Notes: generated by a model from the sequence alone, not told the origin. Counted from the first letter of the stretch, positions 26,990-35,658 are shown. The stretch is DNA of 64,000 bases from Methylorubrum suomiense (GCF_022179765.1 NZ_BPRE01000001.1:434001-498000); one strand, 5' to 3'. Numbers and translations: made by a program.

Positions 26990-27400
26990 TCAGGCCGCCG
27001 TGAAGCCGAGGGGACCGGCGGAATCGAGCGCCATGTCGTAGGTCACCTCCCCCGCATGGTCGCCGCGATATTCGAGGCTCGAAATCTGGAACGGCCCTTC
27101 GATCGTGCCGAAAGCCGGCACCACGATCTGGAAGCGATCGATGGTGCCGTCGAAGAACATCTGCCGCAGCTGCGCATCGGACGCCGCGTCGCGGAACACG
27201 CCGGCTCCCGCGATCGCCGCGCGCCGCACGCCCGCCCCGGCGAGCAGTTCGCGCCAGCGCCCGGCGGAATCGGCATTCGTCACGTCCACGGTCTCGGCGT
27301 TGAAGGCGATTTGGCGGGCGCGCAGGCCGGCGACGGCGGTGAAGCCGCTCGCGCCGTCGCTGATCCGGATCAGAAGATCCTTGCCCTTCTGTGCGCTCAT
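26990..27400 (-). CDS. GTA major tail tube protein, TP901-1 family (gp9)
   Basis: The protein is 136 residues starting MSAQKGKDLLIRISDG. It has the TP901-1-type tail tube pattern: TVDVTNADSAGRWRELLAGAG, then GAGVFRDAASDAQLR and a final EYRGDHAGEVTYDMALDSAG (each at least partly conserved). It polymerises into the tail tube through which DNA passes. It lies between tail terminator gp8 and chaperone gp10. Confidence 0.92.
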   Translation of the reverse strand: MSAQKGKDLLIRISDGASGFTAVAGLRARQIAFNAETVDVTNADSAGRWRELLAGAGVRRAAIAGAGVFRDAASDAQLRQMFFDGTIDRFQIVVPAFGTIEGPFQISSLEYRGDHAGEVTYDMALDSAGPLGFTAA

Positions 27401-27435
27401 GGTCGGCTCCCTGTTCGTCCGGGTGGGCTTCGAGG

Positions 27436-27861
27436 TCAGGTCGTCGGGCGCTCGGTCACGGCCTCGAAGGTCAGCGTGGCGCGGGCCTCGCCGGTGCGCT
27501 CGTCGCGGGCGGCGGACAGGGCGGCGAGGCGCAGCAGGATGAGGGCATGTCCGTCGAGTTCGAGCGGTGCATCGTCGAGGAGCACGGCGATGCGCTCGGC
27601 CGCATCGAGGGCCGTGCGGGTCGAGCCGGGCTTGGCGACGACGAGCAGCGCCAGAGTGTGGCGATGGCGGCGCGCACCTTCGACGGAGTCGTCGCGGACC
27701 TCGCCGTCACCGAACAGGGCGTAGACCGGTGCCGCCCCGCGCGGCGGCTCGTCGTAGAGCCGCACCACGCCGCCCATCAGCCCGGCGAGCGCCGCGTCGC
27801 CGCGCAGGCGGGCCAGGATGCCGGCGCGCATCGCCAGCAGAGGGCTCAGGGCTTCACCCAT
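27436..27861 (-). CDS. GTA tail terminator/completion protein, DUF3168 (gp8)
   Basis: The protein is 141 residues from the ATG at 27861. It contains the DUF3168 pattern LLAMRAGILARLRGDAAL, the VYALFGDGEVRDDS strand-turn and the RHRHTLALLVVAKPG segment. It caps the tail tube and forms the head-to-tail interface. It overlaps the end of the preceding gp7 gene by 16 bases. The longer frame to 28077 is noise. Confidence 0.88.
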   Translation of the reverse strand: MGEALSPLLAMRAGILARLRGDAALAGLMGGVVRLYDEPPRGAAPVYALFGDGEVRDDSVEGARRHRHTLALLVVAKPGSTRTALDAAERIAVLLDDAPLELDGHALILLRLAALSAARDERTGEARATLTFEAVTERPTT

Positions 27862-28190
27862 GGCGGGACCTCCTCGATGAGTTCCTCGACCGTGCAGACC
27901 AGGGCGCGGCGCGCCCCGTCGGGATCGTCGGCGGAGCGAATGGCGAAGCGGCGCGGTCCGTCGGCCAACCGCATGGCCGGGACGACGTCCGGGCGGTAGC
28001 GCAGGCGGATCCGGTAGAGCCCAGGTCGGCCGCTCTGCGGTGCGGTGGCCGAACCCGCCGGTTCCACGGCCCCCCACAGGATCGGGCCGGCCACGTACCG
28101 GCGCAGCCGACCGCCGAACCCGTCGGGCTCGTCCACCGGTCGTTCGAGCACGAGGCGCCGCCGCCGCGCGCCGAGGGGCCCGTGGGTCAT
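27846..28190 (-). CDS. GTA head-tail joining protein/head closure (gp7)
   Basis: The protein is 114 residues. The pattern RLVLERPVDEPDGFGG, WGAVEPAGS, YRIRLRYRPDVVPAMRL and a final hydrophobic-charged helix is that of phage head-tail adaptor (SPP1 gp16-like) proteins in GTA clusters. It acts as the stopper between the connector and the tail terminator. It follows the connector gp6 by about 70 bases. Confidence 0.87.
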   Translation of the reverse strand: MTHGPLGARRRRLVLERPVDEPDGFGGRLRRYVAGPILWGAVEPAGSATAPQSGRPGLYRIRLRYRPDVVPAMRLADGPRRFAIRSADDPDGARRALVCTVEELIEEVPPWVKP

Positions 28191-28259
28191 CGAACGATCT
28201 CCCGATGTGGATGATGCGCGCCGTTCCTTGGACGGAGGTCGGCGGGTCGAGCGGCGCGC

Positions 28260-28835
28260 TTACAGCCGCATCCGACGGCAGGCCGCGGCGAGACCGGCGG
28301 CGGCGGGCGGAAGAGTGCGGGGTTCACCGGCCTCGCCGGCATCGCCCCGGTTCTCGAACCAATCGGCCACCGTCAGGCGCAGGGCCTGGAGGAGCGGCTC
28401 CGGTACCGACGGACCGTTGCCGCCGCAGCCCGCGATGACCTCAACCAGGGCGGTACGACCGTCGAGCGTCGGCAGATCCGACCCGAACAGCAGGCAGGTC
28501 GCGTCCCAAGGATCGGGCCCGACGCGGATCGTGGTGGGCGCGATCTCTTCCACGACGCCGCTCGATCCGCTCAGGCCGACCCGCTCGACCGCCACGAGGG
28601 GGCTCAACGGCAGCGGCAGCAGGCCGTCGCGCGGCCAAACCTGAAGCGGCACCCGGAATCGGGCCGATCGGAGCAGGCGTCGAGACGCCGTCTCGACCGC
28701 GGCCCGGGCCGCCGCGATCAGGGCAAGGACGAGGCCATCCTCGGCAGTCTCGTCGGAGCCGAGGCGCAGGAAGGTGCGCATCTCGGCAAGGCTCACCGGC
28801 TCGACGCCGAGTTCCGCCGCGCGTATCGGGGTCAT
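28260..28835 (-). CDS. GTA head-tail connector/adaptor protein (gp6)
   Basis: The protein is 191 residues from the ATG at 28835. The start PVSLAEMRTFLRLGSDETAEDGLVLALIAAARAAVE (in parts) is typical of phage head-tail connectors (gp6/DnaT-like), with a long helix that inserts below the portal. It is the first gene of the tail half of the cluster and is separated from the capsid gene (30714) by two plus-strand protease genes. Its start codon lies only 11-29 bases from the divergent protease start, so both promoters would have to share that space, or the tail half needs readthrough from upstream. Confidence 0.88.
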   Translation of the reverse strand: MTPIRAAELGVEPVSLAEMRTFLRLGSDETAEDGLVLALIAAARAAVETASRRLLRSARFRVPLQVWPRDGLLPLPLSPLVAVERVGLSGSSGVVEEIAPTTIRVGPDPWDATCLLFGSDLPTLDGRTALVEVIAGCGGNGPSVPEPLLQALRLTVADWFENRGDAGEAGEPRTLPPAAAGLAAACRRMRL

Positions 28836-28864
28836 GCCGCCCTCCCGTGAACCGATTGTCGAAG

Positions 28865-29629
28865 ATGATTGCGTCGATCCCGTCCGACCGCCGCGCGCCT
28901 TTGAGGCGCCTGCGGGATGCGCTGTCGGTCCTCGCCGTCGCGAGCACCCTCGCATCGCCGGCCTCGGCCATCGTCGGCGGCCGCGAGGGAGCGGACCTGC
29001 CCGGCGGTCGCTCCGCCGTGATGGTGCTGACCTCCGGCGGCGGGGTCTGCACCGGCATCGTGCTCGCCCCCGACACCGTGTTGACCGCCGGCCATTGCGT
29101 GGCGGGCGTGTCCGACAACCGGGTCCATTATCGCGACGAGGCCGGGCGTCCCGTGCTCGCCGAAATCACCGCGCGCGCTGTGCATCCGGGCTACGACGGC
29201 GACGCGATCCGCGGGCGGACCCGCTCCATCGATCTCGCCTTGCTGCGCACCAAGGCGGCGCTGCCATCGCGCTTCGAGCCCGCGACCTTGAGCACGGGCC
29301 AACCGCGGGCCGGCGCCGCTCTGACGCTGGCCGGCTTCGGCGCGGCGCGGGCGAACGACCGCCGCTCGATCGGCCGCTACCGCGGCGCGGCTCTCGTCGC
29401 GGTCGAGCCCTATGGCCAAAGCCGTATCCTGGTCTGGCTCCAGACCCACGGCGCGGGTGGCTGCAACGGCGATTCCGGCGGTCCGGTCCTCGACGGCGAG
29501 GCGGTCGTGGCGGTGGCCGCCTGGGTCAAGGATGCTTGCGGCGGCCTGACCCAGGCCGTGCTGCTCGGCCCCCAGCGCGACTGGATCGATCGAACTTTGG
29601 CCGGTTGGGGGGCTTCGGCGCGGTGGTGA
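28865..29629 (+). CDS. secreted trypsin-like serine protease
   Basis: The protein is 254 residues from ATG 28865; GTG at 28847 is an alternative. A basic N terminus and hydrophobic segment (about 16-34) form a signal peptide ending at SPASA, and the mature chain starts with IVGG, the classic trypsin N terminus. The catalytic triad is complete: His77 in TAGHC, Asp123 in SIDLALL and Ser204 in GDSGGP. Four cysteines could form two disulfides. It lies on the opposite strand inside the GTA cluster, divergent from the head-tail connector gene and followed by a second protease gene 133 bases downstream. A periplasmic or extracellular site is expected. The target is unknown. Confidence 0.85.
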   Translation: MIASIPSDRRAPLRRLRDALSVLAVASTLASPASAIVGGREGADLPGGRSAVMVLTSGGGVCTGIVLAPDTVLTAGHCVAGVSDNRVHYRDEAGRPVLAEITARAVHPGYDGDAIRGRTRSIDLALLRTKAALPSRFEPATLSTGQPRAGAALTLAGFGAARANDRRSIGRYRGAALVAVEPYGQSRILVWLQTHGAGGCNGDSGGPVLDGEAVVAVAAWVKDACGGLTQAVLLGPQRDWIDRTLAGWGASARW

Positions 29630-29762
29630 TCGGATTTTCGCTGAGCGGAAATTGATCGCCGCGTCGTTTCTACTTTGGAACCTGACCTTGGCCGCCGAAT
29701 TCCGTTCAGATACGCTTGGCTGTGTCCGGCTTTGGAACCGCCCGGATCTTCGGAGAACCTCG

Positions 29763-30608
29763 ATGGCTCTGAGCCCCCTGCGTGCCTGTCTGCTTGGAGC
29801 CGTGATCGGCCTCGTGCCGTTCTCGGCCCAGGCCGTGGTCGAAGGTCATACCAGCCGCGATCCGGGGGGATTGCGCGCGTCGGTGGTGCGCATCGAGAGC
29901 AGCCAGGGCGAGATCTGCTCCGGCACCCTGATCGCGCAGGATCTCGTGCTCACTGCCGCTCACTGCGTGATGCGCAAGGCGAGCTACCAAGTGTTCGTGG
30001 TCGACCCTGACTTCCGCCAGCGCCGCCTGCGCGTGGTCGCAGCCTCCATGCATCCCGAATTCGTCCCCGGCACGACGCCGGAGGAGCAACCGGGCATTGA
30101 CCTCGCGATGCTGAAGCTGGAACGCCCGGTGGGTGCCGGCTTCCGTCCGCTCGATCCCCGCAGCGGCGCGATCGGCACCGGCGATTCCGTCGACATTGCC
30201 GGCTACGGTGTTCTGGCGGAGAACCGCCGCGGCACCGCGCGGACGCTGCGCACCGCCCAGCTCGTCTCGATCGGCTCGCTGCAGGTCGCCAACCGCGTCA
30301 CCGTCGTCACCGATGCCCGTCGCTTGGCCGAGACTGCGGGCGCCGGTGCCTGTCTGGGCGATTCCGGCGGTCCGATCCTGCGCGGCGGGCAGATGGTTGG
30401 CGTGGTGAGCTGGTCGAGCGGCGCCATGCGCCAGGATCGGCGCGCCCGCACTGCCTGCGGTGGTTTCACCGCCGTGACGCCGACCGCCGAGCACACTAGC
30501 TGGATCTCCAACCGGGCCGCCGAGATGGAAGCCCTCCCCGCCGACGTGGCGGCTCAGCCGGGGGAAACCCGTTGGGTCGCTCGCCCCGGCCGACGCTCGG
30601 CCCGCTGA
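29763..30608 (+). CDS. secreted trypsin-like serine protease (second copy)
   Basis: The protein is 281 residues from ATG 29763. The signal peptide is about residues 1-24 (LLGAVIGLVPFSAQA), and the chymotrypsin-type triad is intact: His67 in TAAHC, Asp113 in GIDLAMLKL and Ser201 in GDSGGP. It resembles the upstream protease in size and architecture but is divergent in sequence, so an old tandem duplication or independent acquisition is likely. The C-terminal 40 residues are Pro/Ala/Arg-rich. A strong hairpin follows at 30667-30701. The mature N terminus VVEGH resembles the IVGG-type cleavage site. Confidence 0.86.
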   Translation: MALSPLRACLLGAVIGLVPFSAQAVVEGHTSRDPGGLRASVVRIESSQGEICSGTLIAQDLVLTAAHCVMRKASYQVFVVDPDFRQRRLRVVAASMHPEFVPGTTPEEQPGIDLAMLKLERPVGAGFRPLDPRSGAIGTGDSVDIAGYGVLAENRRGTARTLRTAQLVSIGSLQVANRVTVVTDARRLAETAGAGACLGDSGGPILRGGQMVGVVSWSSGAMRQDRRARTACGGFTAVTPTAEHTSWISNRAAEMEALPADVAAQPGETRWVARPGRRSAR

Positions 30609-30666
30609 GCGACAACCGACGAGCGCGGCGTCCTCTCACGGACGGCGGCATCCCGAACCGAAACCG

Positions 30667-30701
30667 AAAGGGCAGGTCTGACATCCTCAGACCTGCCCTT
30701 T
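30667..30701. terminator. bidirectional hairpin between second protease and capsid gene
   Basis: A perfect 15-base stem (AAAGGGCAGGTCTGA) with a five-base loop lies 58 bases after the protease stop (plus strand) and 12 bases after the capsid stop (minus strand). Three T residues end the stem on both strands. It could terminate both transcripts and would separate the head half of the GTA cluster from the tail half. Confidence 0.65.
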
Positions 30702-30713
30702 CCACGTGAAGCG

Positions 30714-31979
30714 TCAGGCGAAGCGCAGCAGTTTGATCGCGTTGAAGTCCTGCACCCCGCCGCCGACGCGCTTCGTGGTGTAGAACAGCACGTAAGGCTT
30801 GGCGGAATAGGGATCGCGCAGGGTCCGCAATCCGGCGCGGTCCACCACCAGATAGCCCCGGCGGAAATCGCCGAAGGCGATGGAGTGGCTGCCCGAGGCG
30901 AGATCCGGCATCGCCTCGGCCTCGACCACGGGGAAGCCGATCAGGGTCGCGGCCCGGTCGGCGGCGAGCGGCGGCTGCCAGAGATAATTGCCGTCCGCAT
31001 CCTTGAACTTGCGAATCGTGCTCTGGACGCGGCGGTTCATCACGAAGTTCGCGCCCTGGCGATAGCCGGCGCGCAGGGAATAGATCAGGTCGAACAGGAT
31101 GTCGGTCGGATTGCTCGCCGGGAAGGCGCCCGCCGCCCCCGTGGCGACGAAGCCGAGCTTGCCCGATGTCCAGGATGCGTTCGCCACGGTGTCGTAGGCC
31201 AGGAACCCTTTCGGCCGGGCGACGCCGTTGCCGGTGACGAAGGCGACGCCTTCCTGTTCGGCAAACGCCGTCTCGACCTCGTCGGCAAGCCAGGCATCGA
31301 TGTCGAGCACGGCATCGTCGAGCAGCGTCTGGGTCGCCGCCGGCATGGCGTAGAGTTCCATCGCCGGGAAGCTCAGCTCCGACAGGGTCGGCGAGTCGGT
31401 CTGAGGCCGTTGCGCGGTCTCGGCGACCCAGCCGGAGGCCGGGCCGTTGACGGTGACGGCGCGCTTGTACTGCCCGCCGGACACCACGCGCACCGTGGCG
31501 ATGGAGCGGATCGGCGAGATCTCGGCCAATCGGCGCAGCACCTCGCGCTCGATGGTCGGCGGCACGAGATAGCCGCCGTCCGGCCCGGAGCCGGCGGACA
31601 GGGCCTTCTCCTCCAGCCGCTTGAGGCCACCGCTCTCACCGGCGCGGACATAGAGGTCGAACGCGGCCTTGTGCTCGGTGGCGGTGGGGTCGCGCGGCGG
31701 CTCCGCTCCGCCGAGTGGGGGCCGGGCACGGTCGAGGCTGATGCGGTCGAGGCGGTGCCGCGCCTGATCGAGGGCGGCGTCGATGCGCGCCAGCTTCTCC
31801 TCGGTCACGACATCGGCGGTCAGCCGATCCTCGATCTCGGCGAGCCGCGCATCGTTCGTTTCCTTGAAGGCCTCGAAGGCGCGGGCAAACTCCTCGATCG
31901 CCCCATCCCTGCCCAGGGGAAGGGCCTTGTTCTCCGGCAGGCCGGACGAGGCACTGGTTTCGAAGCGCATCTCGGTCAT
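30714..31979 (-). CDS. GTA major capsid protein, HK97 family (gp5)
   Basis: The protein is 421 residues. The first about 100 residues are a charged coiled coil (EFARAFEAFKETNDARLAEIEDR and following), the delta domain normally cut off by the prohead protease. The HK97 fold follows, with LVPPTIEREVLRRLAEISPIRS, a GAFPASNPTDILFDLIYSL segment and a C-terminal YLVVDRAGLRTLRDPYS strand. It assembles the small GTA head. It is downstream of the protease gene as in RcGTA and is followed by the 30667-30701 hairpin. Confidence 0.93.
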   Translation of the reverse strand: MTEMRFETSASSGLPENKALPLGRDGAIEEFARAFEAFKETNDARLAEIEDRLTADVVTEEKLARIDAALDQARHRLDRISLDRARPPLGGAEPPRDPTATEHKAAFDLYVRAGESGGLKRLEEKALSAGSGPDGGYLVPPTIEREVLRRLAEISPIRSIATVRVVSGGQYKRAVTVNGPASGWVAETAQRPQTDSPTLSELSFPAMELYAMPAATQTLLDDAVLDIDAWLADEVETAFAEQEGVAFVTGNGVARPKGFLAYDTVANASWTSGKLGFVATGAAGAFPASNPTDILFDLIYSLRAGYRQGANFVMNRRVQSTIRKFKDADGNYLWQPPLAADRAATLIGFPVVEAEAMPDLASGSHSIAFGDFRRGYLVVDRAGLRTLRDPYSAKPYVLFYTTKRVGGGVQDFNAIKLLRFA

Positions 31980-32019
31980 GACATCCTCTCGGGGTGAAGC
32001 TGTGAGGCGGATCGGCCCA

Positions 32020-32496
32020 TCAGGCGCGGGCTCTCGCGGGCGGCCGGAGGGCGGGGCGAAGGCGCGGCAACGGCCGTGAAGCGTGGAGCCGCGACGCGCG
32101 GGCGATCCGGGCGCCGGGCTGAAGCGGGAAGGTCACCAGCGAGATTTCCCAGAGATCGACGGCGATCAGCCGCCGTCCGCCGCGCTCCGGCTGCGCCCGC
32201 ACGGCCCGGAACCCGATCGAGAGCCCGTCGAGGGCACGCTCGCGCATCAGCGCGTCGAGCTCGCGGGCACGCTGGACCGCGAGGTTCAGCCGGCCCGAGA
32301 CCCGGAGGCCCAGAGCATCCTCCTCCAGCGAGAGCCAGCTGCCGATCGGCTCGGCCGGATCGTGCTGCCAGAGCATGCGCACCCCGGACACGCCCCGCCG
32401 GGCAAGGCTCGCGGCGAAGGCGCCCGGCGCGACCACGTCGCGACCGAGATCGGGCACGCCGAACAGGCTGGCATAGCCGGTGAAATGGCCATCCAT
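32020..32496 (-). CDS. HK97-family prohead protease (gp4)
   Basis: The protein is 158 residues starting MDGHFTGYASLFGVPDLGRD, the standard N terminus of caudovirus prohead proteases. The catalytic histidine is in LWQHDPAEPIGSW and the catalytic serine probably in LDGLSIGFR. It cleaves the capsid delta domain during head maturation. It sits between portal and capsid genes. The C terminus is Arg/Pro-rich and ends 40 bases before the capsid start. Confidence 0.92.
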   Translation of the reverse strand: MDGHFTGYASLFGVPDLGRDVVAPGAFAASLARRGVSGVRMLWQHDPAEPIGSWLSLEEDALGLRVSGRLNLAVQRARELDALMRERALDGLSIGFRAVRAQPERGGRRLIAVDLWEISLVTFPLQPGARIARASRLHASRPLPRLRPALRPPARARA

Positions 32497-32553
32497 GGCA
32501 GAAGCCTCAGGTTGTTGATGAGGGCGCGTTCGGCTCGAAGCCCGCCGGGGCCG

Positions 32554-33714
32554 TCAGGCTCCCGGTTGTGCGGCTTCCGCGGGGTAGCCGACGGCCTCGC
32601 GCTTCTCGGCGACCGACAGGAACTCCGCCGCTTGCACCCGACGCCACAGCGATTCCCGCTCCGCCGCCAGCGCCTCGATGCCGTCGAGGTCGGGCTCCAG
32701 GCGGGCCGGACCGAGCGCGGGCTCCAGCCAGCGGGCGATCGCGTCCGCCGTGCGGCGCACCAGCGGAATCACCGTCTGCCGGTAGAAGGCGCGGTTCGCC
32801 TCGGCGTAGTTCGCGTGGGTATTGTCCCCGGGAAGCCCCAACAGCAGCGGCGGCACGCCGAAGGCCAGGGCGATGTCGCGGGCGGCGGATGCTTTCGCCT
32901 CGACGAAATCCATCTCCTTCGGCGTGAGCGAGAGCGGGCGCCAATCGAGGCCGCCATCGAGCAGCAGCGGCCGTCCGGCATTGCCCGCGCCCTGATAGCT
33001 CGCCTCCAGTTCCGCCTTCAGCCGTGTGAACTGCGTGTCGCTCAGCGCGGCACCGGTCGCCGGGGCGAAGACGAGGGCGCCGGAGGGACGGGCCGCGTTG
33101 TCGAGCAGCGCCTTGTTCCAGGCACCCGCCGCATTGTGGATGTCGAGCGGCACCGCGGCGGCTTCCATCGGCGAGAGGCCGTAATGGTCGTCGAGGGGGT
33201 TGAACAGGGTCAGGTGAAGGATCGGCGGGACATCGCCGGTCTGGTCGTAGCGAACGGTGCGACCGCCGACGCTGTACGCGTAGGCCACGGGCCAACCATC
33301 GGCACCCGCCACCACCCGCATCCGATCCGGCCTCAAGCAGAACAACTCGCGGGGTTCGCCGTCGATGGCCACGACCTCGAGATAGGCGTTCCCCGAGACG
33401 AGCAGGTGTCCGTAGACCCGGTCGAGGAAGCTCGCGCCGCCCTCGCGCGGGTTCGGCCGTGACAACAGGGCGATCAGGGGATGCGCTTCGTCCGCGCCGC
33501 TGAGCGTGAGCGGCGCAGAGGCCGCCGCTTCGGCGACCAAGCGTATGGCACGGTGGACGACGGCGTTGCGCTGGAAGCCCTCCCGGGCAAGCGCCGCGTA
33601 ATCCCGCGGCGTCCAGACCGCCCGTCCGTCCCCATACAACGCGAGCATCGGCGCCGATTTGACGTGCGGCGCGTAACCGGCGGCACGGGCCAAGCGCGCG
33701 AACAGACCGGGCAT
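32554..33714 (-). CDS. phage portal protein, HK97 family (gp3)
   Basis: The protein is 386 residues. It carries the HK97 portal signature: ALAREGFQRNAVVHRAIRLVAEAAAS, HPLIALLSRPNPREGGASF, LLVSGNAYLEVV and LFCLRPDRMRVV, with the stem motif FGVPPLLLGLPGDNTHANYAEANRAFYRQTV (in parts) near 270-300. It forms the dodecameric DNA entry ring at the head vertex. It is 63 bases downstream of the terminase gene, and the prohead protease follows. Confidence 0.93.
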   Translation of the reverse strand: MPGLFARLARAAGYAPHVKSAPMLALYGDGRAVWTPRDYAALAREGFQRNAVVHRAIRLVAEAAASAPLTLSGADEAHPLIALLSRPNPREGGASFLDRVYGHLLVSGNAYLEVVAIDGEPRELFCLRPDRMRVVAGADGWPVAYAYSVGGRTVRYDQTGDVPPILHLTLFNPLDDHYGLSPMEAAAVPLDIHNAAGAWNKALLDNAARPSGALVFAPATGAALSDTQFTRLKAELEASYQGAGNAGRPLLLDGGLDWRPLSLTPKEMDFVEAKASAARDIALAFGVPPLLLGLPGDNTHANYAEANRAFYRQTVIPLVRRTADAIARWLEPALGPARLEPDLDGIEALAAERESLWRRVQAAEFLSVAEKREAVGYPAEAAQPGA

Positions 33715-33777
33715 GGGACTCCTCCCGACGACAATGTTTCACGTGAAATTAACCATGACGGCGACGGTCGCGCGGCC

Positions 33778-35082
33778 TCACAGGCGGCGCACGCGCGGCT
33801 CTGCGCGATGGGTCAGCATCAGATGCGTCAGAGCCCAGACCAGCGCGTCCAGCCGATCTGGTGAACGACCACCGGACAGACCGCCCGGACCGAAATCACA
33901 CATCTCGTCTTCGAGTTGCGGCAGCGGGCCGACATGGCGCACACGGCCCTGGGCGTAGAGCAGGGAGACCGGCTCGGCCCGGACCAGCTTCCCACGCGTG
34001 GCGCGGACGGGGACCACCGGAACGTCGGCATCCGCCTCGGCGAGAACGGCGGTCACCATCTCGCCGCCCTGGTTGACCTCCGCCACGAGGGCGTCGGCCT
34101 CGAGCCGATGATAGAGCGTCAGAGCCACCCGTGCCCAGGCAGCGGGGCTCGCCCGTTCCAAGGTCGCGTCGGCGAGGACATAGGCCGTGCCGTCCGCAGC
34201 CAGACCGGCCGCGACGATCCCGCAGGCATCGGCCCCGGCACGCGACGAGGCGGGCGGATCGATCGCCACGACGATCCGCTGCAGGGCGGGCGCCTCCGTG
34301 ACACGGGCCCGCTCGATCCCCTGGCGGCTCCAGAGAGCATCCGCCCGATCCTCGATCAATTCGCCATCGAGTTCCTGACGCCCGAGCCGCGTGCCGGCGT
34401 AACGCCCGACGATCTCATCCAGGAAGGACGGTGCGAGGTTTCTGGCATTGTCGGCGGTGTGCGAGCGCGTCACCACGCTGCGCGGATCGGCGAGCAACCG
34501 GCGGATCAGGGGGATCGGCCGCGGCGTCGTGGTGACGAGCCCGCGGGGCCGCGTCCCGAGCCGCAGCCCGAACTGGATCATGTCGTAGGCGGCTTCGGCC
34601 TCCCGCCATTTCCCGACCTCGTCGGACCACGCGGCACCGAATTGCGGGCCACGCAGGGAATCCGGCTCTTCCGCCGAGAAAGCGAGCGCCACCGCACCGT
34701 TCCCGAAGACGAGCCGCCGCCGGGACGGCTGCCACGACGGTGGGGCATGGCCGAGCGAGGGAAGGGACAGCACCCCCGAAGGCCCCTCGATCATCACGTC
34801 GCGCACATCGGCGAAGGTCTCGCCGATCAGGGCGATGCGCCCGACGGCGATCTCGGTGAAGACCGGATCACCGTAGGCGAGGCCCCGCACCCATTCGGCA
34901 CCGGTGCGGGTCTTGCCCGAACCGCGCCCACCGATCACCGCCCAGGTCGTCCAGTCGCCCGGTGGGGGAAGCTGATCGTCCCGGGCCAGATGGAGCCAAT
35001 CGATCTCAAGGGCCTGGAGATGCGTCCGGGGCAGGCTCTCCAGAAAGCGCGCCGTCCGGTTCGTGCGCCTCGAACGCCGCAT
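33778..35082 (-). CDS. terminase large subunit (gp2)
   Basis: The protein is 434 residues from the ATG at 35082. The ATPase domain has Walker A GGRGSGKT (about 51-58), followed by GAEWVRGLAYG, and a WSDEVGKW Walker-B-like site. The nuclease domain has AIDPPASS and later LDALVWALTHLM with acidic residues. In GTAs it packages random host DNA headfully. The small subunit gene overlaps its start by 77 bases. The frame upstream to 35142 is inside the small subunit gene and was rejected. Confidence 0.93.
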   Translation of the reverse strand: MRRSRRTNRTARFLESLPRTHLQALEIDWLHLARDDQLPPPGDWTTWAVIGGRGSGKTRTGAEWVRGLAYGDPVFTEIAVGRIALIGETFADVRDVMIEGPSGVLSLPSLGHAPPSWQPSRRRLVFGNGAVALAFSAEEPDSLRGPQFGAAWSDEVGKWREAEAAYDMIQFGLRLGTRPRGLVTTTPRPIPLIRRLLADPRSVVTRSHTADNARNLAPSFLDEIVGRYAGTRLGRQELDGELIEDRADALWSRQGIERARVTEAPALQRIVVAIDPPASSRAGADACGIVAAGLAADGTAYVLADATLERASPAAWARVALTLYHRLEADALVAEVNQGGEMVTAVLAEADADVPVVPVRATRGKLVRAEPVSLLYAQGRVRHVGPLPQLEDEMCDFGPGGLSGGRSPDRLDALVWALTHLMLTHRAEPRVRRL

Positions 35083-35401
35083 AGCGTCGCGCGATGTCCG
35101 CGCGCAAAGCCACGAGATCGACGGAAGGCGCGACCGCGTCATGCCCCGCCTCCTCCGCCTTCACTTCGTCGAGCAACGCCTTCAACCCGCGCAGATCCCG
35201 CAGCACCTTCGCCGAGTCGAACCCGGACGGTGCCGCCTCCGCATCGAGAGCGGCGTCGAACCGATCGATCTGACGCGCGATATGGACGAGGAACCGCGCC
35301 CGCAACCGCTGGGCGGTCAGGGGCGGCCTTCTGCGCAGCGCAGGCGGCTTGTCGGGAGAGTGCGGCTCGGGCTCGCGGCGGGGTCCGGAGCGTCGCGGCA
35401 T
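35006..35401 (-). CDS. small protein preceding terminase, probable small terminase subunit (gp1)
   Basis: The protein is 131 residues from ATG 35401 with GGAG nine bases upstream; ATG 35419 is an alternative. A Pro/Arg-rich N terminus is followed by two amphipathic helices (RARFLVHIARQIDRFDAAL and SAKVLRDLRGLKALLDEVK) and an acidic tail. Position, size and the helical basic profile match the TerS proteins that open RcGTA-like clusters; sequence alone does not prove it. It overlaps TerL by 77 bases, so coupling is likely. A sigma70-like promoter lies 38 bases upstream. Confidence 0.7.
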   Translation of the reverse strand: MPRRSGPRREPEPHSPDKPPALRRRPPLTAQRLRARFLVHIARQIDRFDAALDAEAAPSGFDSAKVLRDLRGLKALLDEVKAEEAGHDAVAPSVDLVALRADIARRYAAFEAHEPDGALSGEPAPDASPGP

Positions 35402-35438
35402 CGCGGGGTCTCCATCCACACTTCTTGAGCGTGGGATA

Positions 35439-35467
35439 TCTCTAGCTCAGGAGCGTCGCGCTGTCAA
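35439..35467 (-). promoter_or_regulatory. sigma70-like promoter of the GTA cluster
   Basis: On the minus strand a perfect TTGACA (-35) at 35467-35462 is followed after 17 bases by TAGAGA (-10-like) at 35444-35439, giving a predicted transcript start near 35432, about 31 bases before the TerS start. The surroundings are unusually AT-rich for this genome. It could drive the whole cluster. Confidence 0.55.
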
Positions 35468-35499
35468 TGCTAAAATTCCTATAGAAGGGAAATATGCCG

Positions 35500-35519
35500 A
35501 AAAGCTGCTTAGGCAGCAT
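35500..35519 (-). terminator. weak candidate terminator after cobJ
   Basis: On the minus strand GCTGC-CTAA-GCAGC is followed by TTTT, a short intrinsic-terminator-like hairpin about 140 bases after the cobJ stop. It would separate the cobalamin operon from the GTA promoter. The stem is only five or six base pairs, so this is tentative. Confidence 0.35.
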
Positions 35520-35658
35520 GACCGCCGGAGCTGCATTCCAGGCCGACGGCTGATCTCGGGCCCTGCGAGCCATCGGCACCCCGGCCCCCTGCCACGCAGA
35601 TCCGCCGCCCGAGATCGCATCGGCCGGGTTCGAGGCCCGAATGCCGTCGCCTCGTTCC

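Noticed and set aside
33778..35142. Terminase start at 35142
   Set aside because: The extra 20 residues are not conserved-looking and overlap the small subunit; ATG 35082 gives the standard N terminus.
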